Shown here: in pieces, positions 1 through 9,577 of the stretch | Numbering within the stretch: position 1 is the stretch's first letter | Layout of the letters: each line of letters begins with the position of its first letter | Origin: JBBQNY01 sp038255255 | GTDB taxonomy: Bacteria; Pseudomonadota; Gammaproteobacteria; Xanthomonadales; Ahniellaceae | Assembly (NCBI GenBank): GCA_038255255.1 | Contig: JBBSLL010000020.1 | Coordinates: 1 to 55,239, forward strand | DNA length: 55,239 nucleotides | Direction: 5' to 3' | Made by a program: the position numbers and the translations under genes | The notes under the pieces: model-generated | The model's database searches: none | Seen by the model: only the letters and a program-made list of their open reading frames with translations | What the model was told of the DNA's origin: nothing

Positions 1-1728
1 ATGGCCGCGGCCGCCGGTTTGTCGATCACCTTGATCCCGGTGCTGATGGGATACCTCATCCGCGGGCGCATCCGCGCGGAGGCGCAGAACCCGCTCAACC
101 GGCTGATGATCGCCGCGTACCGGCCGGCGCTCGATGCGGTGCTTCGATTCCCGCGATTGACGCTGGCGCTCGCGGGCGGCGTGCTCCTGCTCACCGCGGT
201 GCCGCTGATGCGCCTGGGCAGCGAGTTCATGCCGCCGCTCGATGAGGGAACGCTGCTGTACATGCCTACTGCGCTGCCGGGTCTCTCGGCGGGCAAGGCG
301 GCGCAACTGCTGCAGCTCACCGACCGCATGATCAAGACGGTGCCGGAGGTGAAGCACGTATTCGGCAAGGCCGGTCGCGCGGAGACCGCAACCGATCCCG
401 CGCCGCTGGAGATGTTCGAGACCACCGTGACGTTCAAGCCGCGCAGCGAGTGGCGCGCGGGCATGACGCCCGAAAAGCTGCGCGAAGAACTCGATCGCGC
501 GGTCAAGGTTCCCGGCTTGACCAACCTCTGGGTCCCGCCCATCCGCAACCGCATCGACATGCTGGCCACGGGCATCAAGAGCCCGATCGGCATCAAGGTC
601 TCCGGTCCGGACACGGACGTGCTCGCGCGTCTCGGTGACCAGATCGAACAGGTGGCCAAGACCGTGCCGGGCGTCAGCTCCGCGCTCAGCGAGCGCATCG
701 CGGGAGGGCGCTATCTCGATGTCACCACGCGACCGGAAGCCGCAGCGCGTTACGGCTTGAGCCAAGCGGAGGTGCAACGCCTCATCGCCACCGTCGTCGG
801 CGGCGAGCCCGTGACGGAAACCATCGAAGGCCGCGAACGCTATCCGGTGGTGGTCCGCTACCCACGGGCGTTGCGCGACTCACCCGCGGCCCTGGCGGAG
901 CTGCCGCTGATCGCGCCGGGCGGCGTGCAACTCACGTTGGGTCAGGTAGCGGACATCTCGTATGCGACGGGACCGCCGATGCTGCGCAGCGACAATGCCC
1001 GGCTCACCAACTACGTCTACGTCGACGTGGCAGGACGCGATCTCGGCTCGGTGGTGGCGGATCTGCAGCGTGCCGTAGGACAGAAAGTTCAGCTGCCCGC
1101 GGGTTACGCGGTCGGCTGGTCAGGACAATACGAGTATCTCGAGCGCGCCAGCGAACGGCTCCGCGTGGTGGTGCCCGGGACGCTGCTCATCATATTCGGA
1201 CTGATCTACTTCGTGTTCCGCCGCGCCTCCGAGGCGGCGATCATCATGCTGAGCCTGCCGTTCGCACTGATCGGCGGCCTCTGGCTGATCTGGTTGCTCG
1301 GACACGACGTGTCGGTCGCCTCGCTGATCGGTTTCATCGCGCTCGCCGGAGTCGCCGCCGAGTTCGGCATCATCATGCTGCTGTACCTGCGCCAGGCGTG
1401 GGAAGCGCAACTGGCGTTGAACCCGCAGTCAGGCGAAATCGAACTCGACGCAGCGATCCGCGAAGGCGCGGTGCAACGCGTACGCCCCAAGGCCATGACG
1501 GTGGCAGTGATTCTCGCGGGCCTTATCCCGATCATGATCGGCGGTGGCGCCGGCGCCGAGGTCATGCAGCGCATTGCGGCGCCGATGGTCGGGGGAATGT
1601 TGAGCGCACCGCTGCTGTCGATGCTGGTCGTGCCGGCAGCGTATCGAATGCTGCAGCGGCGGCGGCTGCGCCAGAGCGCACGGTTTCCCTCGGCAGTTCT
1701 CGCTACGACGCCCGCAGATGGGACCTGA
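1..1728 (+). CDS. cusA: CusA-type Cu(I)/Ag(I) RND efflux pump, C-terminal part (cut by window edge)
   Basis: This is the C-terminal 575 residues of a heavy-metal RND transporter, the inner-membrane proton-driven pump of a tripartite Cu(I)/Ag(I) efflux complex. The reading frame is open at base 1 and the first residues match the middle of CusA, so about 485 residues lie outside the window and the ATG at base 1 is internal. Three methionines at positions 88, 138 and 187 have spacings of 50 and 49, exactly those of the CusA metal-binding triad M573/M623/M672, and sit in the matching contexts (LLYMPTALPG, APLEMFETT, IRNRIDMLATG). Late TM segments are present from about residue 390 to the C-terminus. 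The next gene is convergent, so cusB and cusC should lie to the left, outside this window. Confidence 0.93.
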   Translation: MAAAAGLSITLIPVLMGYLIRGRIRAEAQNPLNRLMIAAYRPALDAVLRFPRLTLALAGGVLLLTAVPLMRLGSEFMPPLDEGTLLYMPTALPGLSAGKAAQLLQLTDRMIKTVPEVKHVFGKAGRAETATDPAPLEMFETTVTFKPRSEWRAGMTPEKLREELDRAVKVPGLTNLWVPPIRNRIDMLATGIKSPIGIKVSGPDTDVLARLGDQIEQVAKTVPGVSSALSERIAGGRYLDVTTRPEAAARYGLSQAEVQRLIATVVGGEPVTETIEGRERYPVVVRYPRALRDSPAALAELPLIAPGGVQLTLGQVADISYATGPPMLRSDNARLTNYVYVDVAGRDLGSVVADLQRAVGQKVQLPAGYAVGWSGQYEYLERASERLRVVVPGTLLIIFGLIYFVFRRASEAAIIMLSLPFALIGGLWLIWLLGHDVSVASLIGFIALAGVAAEFGIIMLLYLRQAWEAQLALNPQSGEIELDAAIREGAVQRVRPKAMTVAVILAGLIPIMIGGGAGAEVMQRIAAPMVGGMLSAPLLSMLVVPAAYRMLQRRRLRQSARFPSAVLATTPADGT

Positions 1729-1746
1729 AGACGCACGCTGCGAAAG

Positions 1747-2109
1747 CTAGTCGGGGCCTGCGTCGGCAATCTTCGCCGCGAGGTCTGGCGGGACGGGCAG
1801 CGGTTTGAAGGGGCTCACGTTGGTGCCGCCCGTATTGCCGGTTGGTACCAGGCCGATCGCCGTCTTGGTGGCAGCGCCAACGATCCGAAACATTTGGCCG
1901 GCGATCTCCCTAGCCAGGCGTTTGCGGATGGCCCAACGCAACATCGCCCAGTGAACGCGCACGTGCTCTCGGGTCGAAGCCTGCCCGAGGACGTGGGCCC
2001 TCTCCAGATGCCCAAAAGCCTGCACAGCGTCGCCTCTCCGTCGAGCTTGCAACGCAAGATCGATCTCTGCAGACACGAAGGGACGAATACGTTCTGCGAA
2101 TTCTCTCAT
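1747..2109 (-). CDS. DUF3703 family protein
   Basis: A 120-residue protein matching the DUF3703 pattern: an N-terminal FAERIRPFVSAE segment, the HLERAHVLGQAS stretch, then GAATKTAIGLVP and TGGTNVSPFKPLP near the C-terminus. Members are small predicted cytosolic proteins found repeatedly beside heavy-metal efflux genes; the biochemical function is unknown. Its ATG overlaps the stop of the upstream P-type ATPase gene by four bases, so it is translated as the last gene of the czc-like operon. It converges on the cusA gene with only 18 bases between stops. Confidence 0.85.
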   Translation of the reverse strand: MREFAERIRPFVSAEIDLALQARRRGDAVQAFGHLERAHVLGQASTREHVRVHWAMLRWAIRKRLAREIAGQMFRIVGAATKTAIGLVPTGNTGGTNVSPFKPLPVPPDLAAKIADAGPD

Positions 2110-4742
2110 GTGCTTGCCTCAGGCTGACGCACCGGCGCGCCTTCCTCCGCGAAGGCCAACAGGCGCAGCGCGTTCGCCACGACGATGAGCGTCGAGCCTT
2201 CGTGGAACAAGACGGCCATACCAATGTTGAGTCCCGCGATGGTCGCAGGAATGAGGACTGCCACCACGCCCAGACTGACCCACAGATTCTGCTTGATGAT
2301 CCGGCTCACGCTGCGGCTGAGAGCCACCGCGAAAGGCAGCTTGGTGAGGTCGTCCGCCATCAGCGCCACATCGGCCGTCTCGAGGGCAACGTCCGATCCG
2401 GCTGCGCCCATGGTGATGCCGACCGTGGCGTTGGCCATGGCGGGAGCGTCATTAACGCCATCGCCGACCATGGCCACCTTGCCCACCTCTTCGCGCAGCT
2501 TCTTGATCGCGGTGACTTTGTCCTCAGGCAACAGGTCGCCGCGCGCTTCCGTCAGCCCAACACTTTGTGCGACCGCTTCTGCGACGCGCTGGTTGTCGCC
2601 CGAGATCATGATCATCCGCTCGATGCCGAGCTCGCGAAGCCGGGCCATGACACGTGGAGCCTGCGGACGTGGCGTGTCCATCACCCCGACGACGCCGAGA
2701 TATCGCTCGCCCCACCGCACGATCATCGTCGTGCGCCCGGCGGCCACCAGTTTCGCGTTCGACTCGACCACAGCCGCTGGCATGGGTGTGCCCGCGACTT
2801 CCGCAAATAGATCATCCTTGCCGATATGCACCTCGAGGCCATCCAACCGCGCCTTGATTCCCTTGCCGATAATGCTTTCGATGCCCTCGGCCACTGCGAC
2901 CTTCGTCGTCGCCCCGAGGCGCTGCTGCGCACCATTGACGATTGCAAAGGCGAGCGGATGGTCGCTCAGCTGCTCGACGGCAAGCGCTACCCGCAACAGC
3001 TCCTCTTCGGTGCTGCCATCGGCCGGTGCGACGTCGGTCAGCTCAGGCTTGCCAATAGTCAGCGTGCCGGTCTTGTCGAACGCGATCGCGGTGAGGGTGC
3101 CGAGATTTTCCAGCGCCGCCCCACCCTTGATGAGGACACCGGAGCGCGCTGCCCGCGCGACGCCACTCAACACCGCGCTGGGCACGGAAATAGCCAGCGC
3201 GCAGGGACTCGCGGCGACCAGCACCGCCATCGCGCGATAGAAACTTGAAGAGAACGGCTCGTCGATCACCACCCAGGCAAACAGCAACAGGGTGGCAAGG
3301 ATCAATACGCACGGCACGAAGATCCGCTCGAAGCGTTCGGTCGACTGCTGGGTCGGCGAGCGCTGCGCTTCGGCTTCGGTGACCATCTTCACCACTCGCG
3401 AAATGGTCGTCTGCGAAGCAGGACGCGCAACCTTGACCTCGAGTGCCCCGGGCCCGTTGATGGTGCCCGCGAAGACGCGGTGCTCGGGAGCGGAGCGATC
3501 AAACCGTGCGAGCTCTGCGTCGGGATCGATTGCGGGTCGCTTGTCGACCGGAACGCTCTCGCCCGTGATGGGGGCCTGATTAACGCTGCTGGTTCCGACC
3601 AGGACGATGCCGTCAGCCGCGAGCCGCTCGTTCGGTCGCACGAGGATGACGTCACCGACGACGAGTTCTCCCACGGGCACGTCTTCGGTCTTGTCGCCAC
3701 GTTTCACCAGCGCGGTTTCGGGCGCAAGTTCCGCGAGCGCCTCGATCGCTCGTCTCGCACGCCCCATCGCCCAGTGTTCGAGCGCGTGACCCAGGCTGAA
3801 GAGAAACAGCAGCAGCGCGCCCTCCGCCCATTTGCCGAGGGCTGCGGCGCCGATCGCCGCGACGAGCATGAGCGTGTCGATTTCGAAGCGTTTGGCGCGC
3901 AGGTTCGCGATGGCTTCCTTGAGCGTGAACCATCCGCCGAAAACGTAGGCCGTCACAAACAACGCGGTAGGTAGCCACGGCGGACCTGCACCAGCCCGAC
4001 CCACCAGCCAGCCGGCGAGTAACAGTGCGCCCGTGATCAGCGAGAAAATGAGTTCGGTGTTTTCGCCGAAGAGTCCACCGTGGGCGTGTCCGTGCTCTTT
4101 CCCGCCTTTTGCCTCGTTGGCACTGTGGACATGGCCAGGTTCACCGTGCGCGCGTCCGTGCTCTTTCTCAGCCCTGGCCTCATCGGCGCCGTGGACGTAG
4201 CCAGGCTCACCATGCGCTTGTGGCTGCTCGCCAGCGGCCACTTTCGCGACTTGAACGCCCGGCGCATGTGCGCCACCCAGTGCGTCGGCATCGATGTCGA
4301 GCCCGTGCTGTCGAAGCTCAACCCTAAGCGCATCGAGATCGACTTGATCCCGGTCGAACTCGATGCGCACGGCGCCGGAGGGCGACACTTCCGCTTCGAG
4401 CACACCCGTACGCTGCAACAGTTGCGCCGCCAGCGTCCGGGCGGCACGCGCATGTGCGGGCGTAGTGACCAGCCCCGATAGGTGGCCAAAGCGTCCCGTA
4501 ACCTGCGCGCCCGCGGCGACGGCAAGCTCCCGCACTTTCGCGAGCGAAAGACGATCGCGATCGAAGTGAATGCAAAGCTGCGCGGGATGCGACCCGTGAG
4601 TCGCTATGACGTGCGCCTCGAGCACTCCATCGCGGCCACTGAGCAACCCGATAAGCGTTTGCACGCAGCGATCGCGTTCGTCCGGTACTTCCGGCAGCAG
4701 CAACGGGAGATCGAGTTTTAGTTTCGACAAGTCATCGGTCAT
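2106..4742 (-). CDS. czcP: P1B-4-type Zn/Cd/Co-translocating ATPase (CzcP/CoaT-like) with His-rich linker
   Basis: An 878-residue heavy-metal P-type ATPase exporting divalent cations to the periplasm. The start is placed at MTDDLSK; a 46-residue upstream extension would run across the end of the antiporter gene, whereas this start overlaps it by only 11 bases. Two N-terminal HMA-like folds (about residues 20-150) lack the usual CxxC ligands. They are followed by a His-rich tandem-repeat linker (about 173-224) with HGEPGxVH and EHGxAHG units. The membrane motif is SPC (about 512-514), with DKTGTLT at 556, a GDGVNDAPA hinge and a HEGST motif in the last membrane region. SPC plus HEGxT is the P1B-4 signature (CoaT, CzcP), not the CPC of CopA or ZntA. 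Exact metal preference is inferred. It is co-transcribed with czc genes. Confidence 0.9.
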   Translation of the reverse strand: MTDDLSKLKLDLPLLLPEVPDERDRCVQTLIGLLSGRDGVLEAHVIATHGSHPAQLCIHFDRDRLSLAKVRELAVAAGAQVTGRFGHLSGLVTTPAHARAARTLAAQLLQRTGVLEAEVSPSGAVRIEFDRDQVDLDALRVELRQHGLDIDADALGGAHAPGVQVAKVAAGEQPQAHGEPGYVHGADEARAEKEHGRAHGEPGHVHSANEAKGGKEHGHAHGGLFGENTELIFSLITGALLLAGWLVGRAGAGPPWLPTALFVTAYVFGGWFTLKEAIANLRAKRFEIDTLMLVAAIGAAALGKWAEGALLLFLFSLGHALEHWAMGRARRAIEALAELAPETALVKRGDKTEDVPVGELVVGDVILVRPNERLAADGIVLVGTSSVNQAPITGESVPVDKRPAIDPDAELARFDRSAPEHRVFAGTINGPGALEVKVARPASQTTISRVVKMVTEAEAQRSPTQQSTERFERIFVPCVLILATLLLFAWVVIDEPFSSSFYRAMAVLVAASPCALAISVPSAVLSGVARAARSGVLIKGGAALENLGTLTAIAFDKTGTLTIGKPELTDVAPADGSTEEELLRVALAVEQLSDHPLAFAIVNGAQQRLGATTKVAVAEGIESIIGKGIKARLDGLEVHIGKDDLFAEVAGTPMPAAVVESNAKLVAAGRTTMIVRWGERYLGVVGVMDTPRPQAPRVMARLRELGIERMIMISGDNQRVAEAVAQSVGLTEARGDLLPEDKVTAIKKLREEVGKVAMVGDGVNDAPAMANATVGITMGAAGSDVALETADVALMADDLTKLPFAVALSRSVSRIIKQNLWVSLGVVAVLIPATIAGLNIGMAVLFHEGSTLIVVANALRLLAFAEEGAPVRQPEAST

Positions 4743-6051
4743 GGTCTGGGTCTCGAGTCTCTTCGGAAGTTGTCGAAGCGTTCGGTGTAGACGCGCCAGC
4801 CGCGCCGGTCGATATAGGCGCAGCTTTGGAGCGTGCGGCGCGCCACAGTGCCGGCAGCTCCCGGCGATCGCGCACCACAATCAGCGCGGCAAGACCCAGG
4901 TACACCCACGCCATGCTGGTCAGCACGACGATCTCGCGCTCCGGGGACGCCTGGTAGAAGAACGCCAGTCCAAGCTGGGTCAGAAAGAGAACTACCAGCG
5001 CGACCGCACCCCACACACTGAGGCGAAGTCTCAGGAGAAGTGCAAGCCCGAACAACGACTGGGCTGCAGTGAGAAAGAACTCCTCGTGCTGGCGGGCGTC
5101 GAGTGGCAGCGACGTGAGCGCGCCGGCGCCGACACTCATCGCGATGGGCAACATTCCAACGAGCAAAGTCCACTGATTGATCTTGTCGCTGATCATGGTC
5201 GTAAGTCCCGCACGCGCGCGGCCGTCCAGTACGAACAGGATCGCGATCATCACCGCCGGGGCTTCGCTGGCCAGAGGCGCAAGCCACTGGATGAGCAGGA
5301 ATTCGTCGATGCCGAGCCGAGCTCCCGCGGCGACGAGCGATTCGGCAAATGGCTCGGCCGAGACGAGAATCACTCCGGCCGCGACGACAGTCAGGGCGCC
5401 CATGGCCGCCCAGCCTTGGGCTTTCGGTAGCGCGGCGAGCACCGAACCTGGCCCGGCCTCGTCGCCTGCCTCTTCCTCGTTTGCTCCCTTCGATACCCGC
5501 CAGAGATAAAGGCAAAAGATGCCCGCCAGGATGACGAAGTCCACGATGCCGATGCTGTTCTTGAGCACGATGACGAACGCATACGCGCTGGCCAATGCCA
5601 GGAACACAATCTCCACCGCATTCTCGCGCTCGAGCTGGACGCCGGCCTTCCTCGAACGCCACCAATGCAGTCCGACGAGCAACGGCCAGGCAAGCCCAAT
5701 CAGCAGACGGTTGGCGCCAGTCATGTTGGCCGCCGCGTACGCCACATAACCGGAGGAAGGGTCACTACCGGCGCGATACGCGTAGTAGAAATCCACTGCG
5801 TACTCGGGAAGTACCGTGATCAACGCAACGATGGCCAGCACGAAACCCGTGGCGATGTATTTCTCCGCGGCTTCGGCGCCCCACGACAACAAGAAACCCG
5901 CCGCAAGGATCGCGAATCCGAAGATCGCCGCATCGCCCAGCGGGCCCACGCTGCCGCTGGAAAAACGCACCAACAGCGCTGGGAGAATCGCCAGCACCGC
6001 CAATCCGACCGGCACGGCAAATTCCCTCAGCGCGCTGTGTTCTCTACCCAT
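4732..6051 (-). CDS. Sodium/calcium exchanger-type cation antiporter
   Basis: A 439-residue polytopic membrane protein of the Ca2+/cation antiporter superfamily. About eleven hydrophobic segments form two halves, each with a family alpha-repeat: GAEAAEKY followed by LPEYAVDFYYA in the first half, and PLASEAPAVMIA in the second. It presumably exchanges a divalent cation for H+ or Na+ across the inner membrane. Its place between a P-II-like protein and a P1B-4 ATPase in a czc-like operon suggests a role in Zn/Cd/Co homeostasis rather than general calcium transport; that is inference from context. The C-terminal about 30 residues are polar and low in conservation. Confidence 0.85.
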   Translation of the reverse strand: MGREHSALREFAVPVGLAVLAILPALLVRFSSGSVGPLGDAAIFGFAILAAGFLLSWGAEAAEKYIATGFVLAIVALITVLPEYAVDFYYAYRAGSDPSSGYVAYAAANMTGANRLLIGLAWPLLVGLHWWRSRKAGVQLERENAVEIVFLALASAYAFVIVLKNSIGIVDFVILAGIFCLYLWRVSKGANEEEAGDEAGPGSVLAALPKAQGWAAMGALTVVAAGVILVSAEPFAESLVAAGARLGIDEFLLIQWLAPLASEAPAVMIAILFVLDGRARAGLTTMISDKINQWTLLVGMLPIAMSVGAGALTSLPLDARQHEEFFLTAAQSLFGLALLLRLRLSVWGAVALVVLFLTQLGLAFFYQASPEREIVVLTSMAWVYLGLAALIVVRDRRELPALWRAARSKAAPISTGAAGASTPNASTTSEETRDPDHDR

Positions 6052-6101
6052 TCCAGATCCCGGTGAGTCCGCGAGATTGCGTGAAGTGAACCGGCACCGT
6101 T

Positions 6102-6422
6102 TCAGCCAGCGCCGTCGATCGCAAAAGCCTCTTCGACAGCGCTGACATAAACCCAGCCGGCTTCGGCGCGTCCCGTGCGACCTACGCGACGAAAGATCTC
6201 CACTGCTCGAGCCACGTCGCCGTCCTCGCAGAACAGCTCCATCTGCACCTCGATGATCACTTGATCGCCGAACTCGACGGAGTACTGCTGCTCGCGCGTG
6301 CTGAGTGCACGCAGGAGGCCTTTGACATCGAACAGACTCAAATGCCGGAATCCCGCAGCTTCGAGCTCATGGATGAGGTCGGAGACACGATTGCGGTGAA
6401 CGAATGCCTTGACCTGCTTCAT
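6102..6422 (-). CDS. P-II-like signalling protein of the metal-efflux operon
   Basis: A 106-residue GlnB-fold protein. The start MKQVKAFVHRNR is set by its ATGA overlap with the stop of czcA; a longer open frame upstream is only a shadow of czcA. The N-terminal strand KQVKAFVHRNRVSDLIHEL, the T-loop region REQQYSVEFGDQVIIEVQ and the C-terminal RTGRAEAGWVYVSAVEE match the small P-II-like proteins that accompany CzcA/CusA-type pumps. The usual uridylylation tyrosine context of GlnB is absent. Classical P-II proteins bind ATP/ADP and control transporters by contact, so a gating or sensing role for the adjacent RND pump or antiporter is plausible but unproven. Confidence 0.82.
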   Translation of the reverse strand: MKQVKAFVHRNRVSDLIHELEAAGFRHLSLFDVKGLLRALSTREQQYSVEFGDQVIIEVQMELFCEDGDVARAVEIFRRVGRTGRAEAGWVYVSAVEEAFAIDGAG

Positions 6423-9400
6423 GCCAGCTTCTCCTTCGCAGCGACATCTGCGGACTTGCGATCGGACCGTTCTTCCAGCCACTCGTAGAGGACCGGCAGC
6501 AGGACCAACGTGAGTAGCGTCGAGCTCAGCAGTCCTCCGACTACGACCGTTGCGAGCGGCCTTTGCGTTTCCGCGCCGACGCCGCTCGACAACAGCATTG
6601 GCACCAGGCCCAGGATCGCGACGCTGGCAGTCATCAGCACCGGCCGCAGGCGCAACGCGGTGCCTTGCACGACGGCTTCCCTCGGAGACAGGCCCTTGTC
6701 GCGCAGCTCGTTTAAGAAGCTCACCAGCACGATGCCGTTGAGCATCGCAACGCCGAACACCGCAATGAAACCGATTGCCGAAGGGACCGACAGGTACTGG
6801 CCGGTGACGAACAACGCGAGCAGGCCGCCGATGGTGGCGAACGGCACGTTGGCCAGGATCAGCGCGGCGTACTTGATCGAGTTGAACGCGGTGTACAGCA
6901 GTACGAAGATGAAGAAGATCGTGATCGGTACGATCAGGGCGAGCTTTGCCAATGCGCGCTGTTGGTTCTCGAACGCGCCACCCCATTCGATCCAGTAGCC
7001 GGGCGGCAGCTTCACCTGTTGCTTGATCAGACCTTCAGCTTCTTTCACGAAGCTGTCCACGTCGCGGCCGCGAACGTCCATCTGGATCACGGCATAGCGC
7101 TGCAGCTGCTCGCGGCGCACGAAGGAATAGCCTTCGGCGACGGTTACGTCGGCGACTTCCGACAACGGCACCAATGCACCGATGGATGTGCGCAGCGGGA
7201 TCTGCCGCAGCGATTCGACGGACGCCCGCGTGGCGTTGCCGAGCCGTACCGAGATGTCGAAGCGCTTGACGCCATCGAGCAGCACGCTGACCGGCTCGCC
7301 GCCGAGGCCATTGCGCACGATGGTCAGGACCTCTTCGGCATTCATGCCATGCCGCGCGAGTTCATCGCGATTGACCTGGATCTGGATCTGCGGCTTGCCG
7401 ACATTGGCCTCAAGTGAGAGATCCGCCACGCCGGTGACCTTGGCTAGCACGCCCTTCAACTGCGCGCTGATGCGATCGAGTTCCTCGAGGTCCTCACCGT
7501 AGAGCTTGAGCGCCAGCGTTGCGCGAACTCCAGATATCAGTTCCTCGACCCGCATCTGGATGGGCTGGGTGAAGCCCGGCACCACGTTCGGCACCACTTT
7601 TTCCAGCGTCTCCTGCATGGCCTCTTCGAGTTGCTGGATGTCGCGGCCACTCGTCCATTCGTCAACCGGTTTGAGTGCGGTGTAGATCTCCATGTAGTTG
7701 ACGTCGGCGGTCTCGCCTTTCTCGGCGCGACCAATCATCGCCACGGTGGTCTCGACTTCCGGGAACTTCCTGAAGGCGTTGGAGATGACGTTGCTGGTGC
7801 GGATCGATTCGTTGAGCGAGGTCGACGGGATGCCGGTGACCCGCCACATGATCGAACCTTCCTCGAGCTGCGGCATGAACTCCTTGCCGAGGAAAGGAAA
7901 CAACGCGAGGCTGGCAACCAGCGCCACGACGGCGCTGATGACCACTACTCGTTTGCGCTCAAGTGCCTTGGCAAGCAGGGGTCGATAACCGCCCTTGATC
8001 TTCCGGACCAGCCACGTGTCGCGCTCGGGCTTGGGCTTGAGGATCATCGAGGCCAGCACGGGGATCAGCGTCAAGCTCAGGATCAGCGAGCCCGCCATCG
8101 CAAACGCGATGTTGAACGCCATCGGCTTGAACATTTTGCCTTCGAGGCCTTCGAGCGCGAACAGCGGCAGGAACACCACGATGATGATGATGATCGCGAA
8201 GGTGATGGGGTTCGCTACCTCCTTGGCAGCCGCGAGCACAGCGGAGGTCCGGTCGACCTTTTCGCCGTGCTCGAGGCGCTCCGCCATGATCCGAAACGCG
8301 TTCTCGACCATAACCACAGCGCCATCGACCATCATGCCGATTCCGATGGCGAGTCCTGCCAGCGACATGAGGTTGGCGGACAGTCCGAACTGACCCATGC
8401 CGATGAAAGCAATCAGCATCGCCAGCGGCAGCGTCGCGATCACGACGATTGCCGAGCGAATTTCACCGAGGAACAGGAACAGCACCACTGCCACCAGAAG
8501 CGAGCCTTCGATGAGGGCAGTGGTCGCGGTGCCTACGGCCTTGTCGACGAGATCGGTGCGCTCGTAGATGGGCTTGAGTACCATGGTCTTCGGCAACGCG
8601 TCCTTGACGACGTCGAGCTTGCCCTTGACGGCTTCGACCACGTCCTTGGCGTTTTCGCCGAGACGCGCCAGCGCCATGCCGAGCACCACTTCCTCGCCAT
8701 CTCGCGTCACTGCACCGAAGCGTGGTGCGGGCGCTTCGACGATGACGGCGACGTCGCGCATGTAGACCGGCACACCATCCTCGGCCTTGAGCACGATGCC
8801 GCCGATGTCCTCGGTCGACTTGAGCAACCCGAGGCCGCGCACCAGGAACTGCTCGCGCCCGACGTCCATGACGTTGCCACCGACCTGGCCATTGTTGGCG
8901 GGCAGCGCGTTGATCACGTCGCTGAAGCCAAGGCCGCGCGCATACAGGCGCTGTGGATCGATCTGCACCTGGAACTCGCGCTCGCCGCCGCCCCAGGAAG
9001 TGACGTCGTCGACGCCGGGAGCCGTGCGCAGAATCAATCGCACCGTCCACTCCTGCCATGTACGCAGGTCCATGTCGGTCACCTGTTCCTGGGTGACTCC
9101 AGGTGCGCGTTCGACCGTGTACCAGTAGACCTGGCCAAGGCCAGACGTATTCGGACCCATGCTGGGCTTGCCGTAGCCCTCGGGCAGCCGGTCGCCGATT
9201 TCCTGCAGGCGCTCGTTGACCAGCTGGCGCGCGAAGTAGATGTCCATGTCGTCTTCGAAGAACACCGCGACATACGACAAGCCGAACAGGCTGACCGATC
9301 GTATTTCCTGCACCTTGGGTAAACCCGCCAGCGCCGATTCGATAGGCGTGGTGAGAAGCAGTTCGATGTCCTCCGCGGCGAGGCCCGGAGACTCGGTGTA

Positions 9401-9547
9401 CACATTCACCTGCGCCGGTGTGACGTCGGGAAATGCATCGATGGGAACAGTCCGCACGGCGTTGATACCGAGAAACGCCACGACCGCGAAGATGATGAGG
9501 ACTAGGAACTTATAGCGAAGGGAGAGTTCAACGAGGCGATTCAGCAT
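6419..9547 (-). CDS. czcA: Heavy-metal RND efflux pump, CzcA family
   Basis: A complete 1042-residue HME-RND inner-membrane proton/metal antiporter, the pump of a CzcCBA-like tripartite system. The N-terminal TM1 is followed by the periplasmic porter domain with DAFPDVTPAQV and ESPGLAAEDIE. In TM4 the proton-relay motif reads GIGMMVDGAVVMVEN: D408 and E415 keep CzcA numbering, but the position equivalent to the first aspartate of CzcA (D402) is glycine, as in CusA-like pumps. Divalent metal specificity is inferred from the operon (P1B-4 ATPase, antiporter) and not fixed by this motif. An AAGG Shine-Dalgarno element precedes the ATG; the gene lies 30 bases after czcB. Confidence 0.93.
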   Translation of the reverse strand: MLNRLVELSLRYKFLVLIIFAVVAFLGINAVRTVPIDAFPDVTPAQVNVYTESPGLAAEDIELLLTTPIESALAGLPKVQEIRSVSLFGLSYVAVFFEDDMDIYFARQLVNERLQEIGDRLPEGYGKPSMGPNTSGLGQVYWYTVERAPGVTQEQVTDMDLRTWQEWTVRLILRTAPGVDDVTSWGGGEREFQVQIDPQRLYARGLGFSDVINALPANNGQVGGNVMDVGREQFLVRGLGLLKSTEDIGGIVLKAEDGVPVYMRDVAVIVEAPAPRFGAVTRDGEEVVLGMALARLGENAKDVVEAVKGKLDVVKDALPKTMVLKPIYERTDLVDKAVGTATTALIEGSLLVAVVLFLFLGEIRSAIVVIATLPLAMLIAFIGMGQFGLSANLMSLAGLAIGIGMMVDGAVVMVENAFRIMAERLEHGEKVDRTSAVLAAAKEVANPITFAIIIIIVVFLPLFALEGLEGKMFKPMAFNIAFAMAGSLILSLTLIPVLASMILKPKPERDTWLVRKIKGGYRPLLAKALERKRVVVISAVVALVASLALFPFLGKEFMPQLEEGSIMWRVTGIPSTSLNESIRTSNVISNAFRKFPEVETTVAMIGRAEKGETADVNYMEIYTALKPVDEWTSGRDIQQLEEAMQETLEKVVPNVVPGFTQPIQMRVEELISGVRATLALKLYGEDLEELDRISAQLKGVLAKVTGVADLSLEANVGKPQIQIQVNRDELARHGMNAEEVLTIVRNGLGGEPVSVLLDGVKRFDISVRLGNATRASVESLRQIPLRTSIGALVPLSEVADVTVAEGYSFVRREQLQRYAVIQMDVRGRDVDSFVKEAEGLIKQQVKLPPGYWIEWGGAFENQQRALAKLALIVPITIFFIFVLLYTAFNSIKYAALILANVPFATIGGLLALFVTGQYLSVPSAIGFIAVFGVAMLNGIVLVSFLNELRDKGLSPREAVVQGTALRLRPVLMTASVAILGLVPMLLSSGVGAETQRPLATVVVGGLLSSTLLTLVLLPVLYEWLEERSDRKSADVAAKEKLA

Positions 9548-9577
9548 GTCGAACCCTTGGCTATCGTAAGGCGGGGA

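Noticed and set aside
1169..1179. Copy of TGGTGCCCGGG as a third att site
   Set aside because: Only 11 bases match, inside the cusA coding sequence; expected by chance in GC-rich DNA.
6423..6986. N-terminal extension of the P-II-like gene
   Set aside because: It is czcA read in another frame; the real start is the ATG that overlaps the czcA stop.
7631..9322. 563-residue plus-strand open frame
   Set aside because: It is antisense to czcA, is rich in shuffled His/Asp/Arg, and has no family motif.
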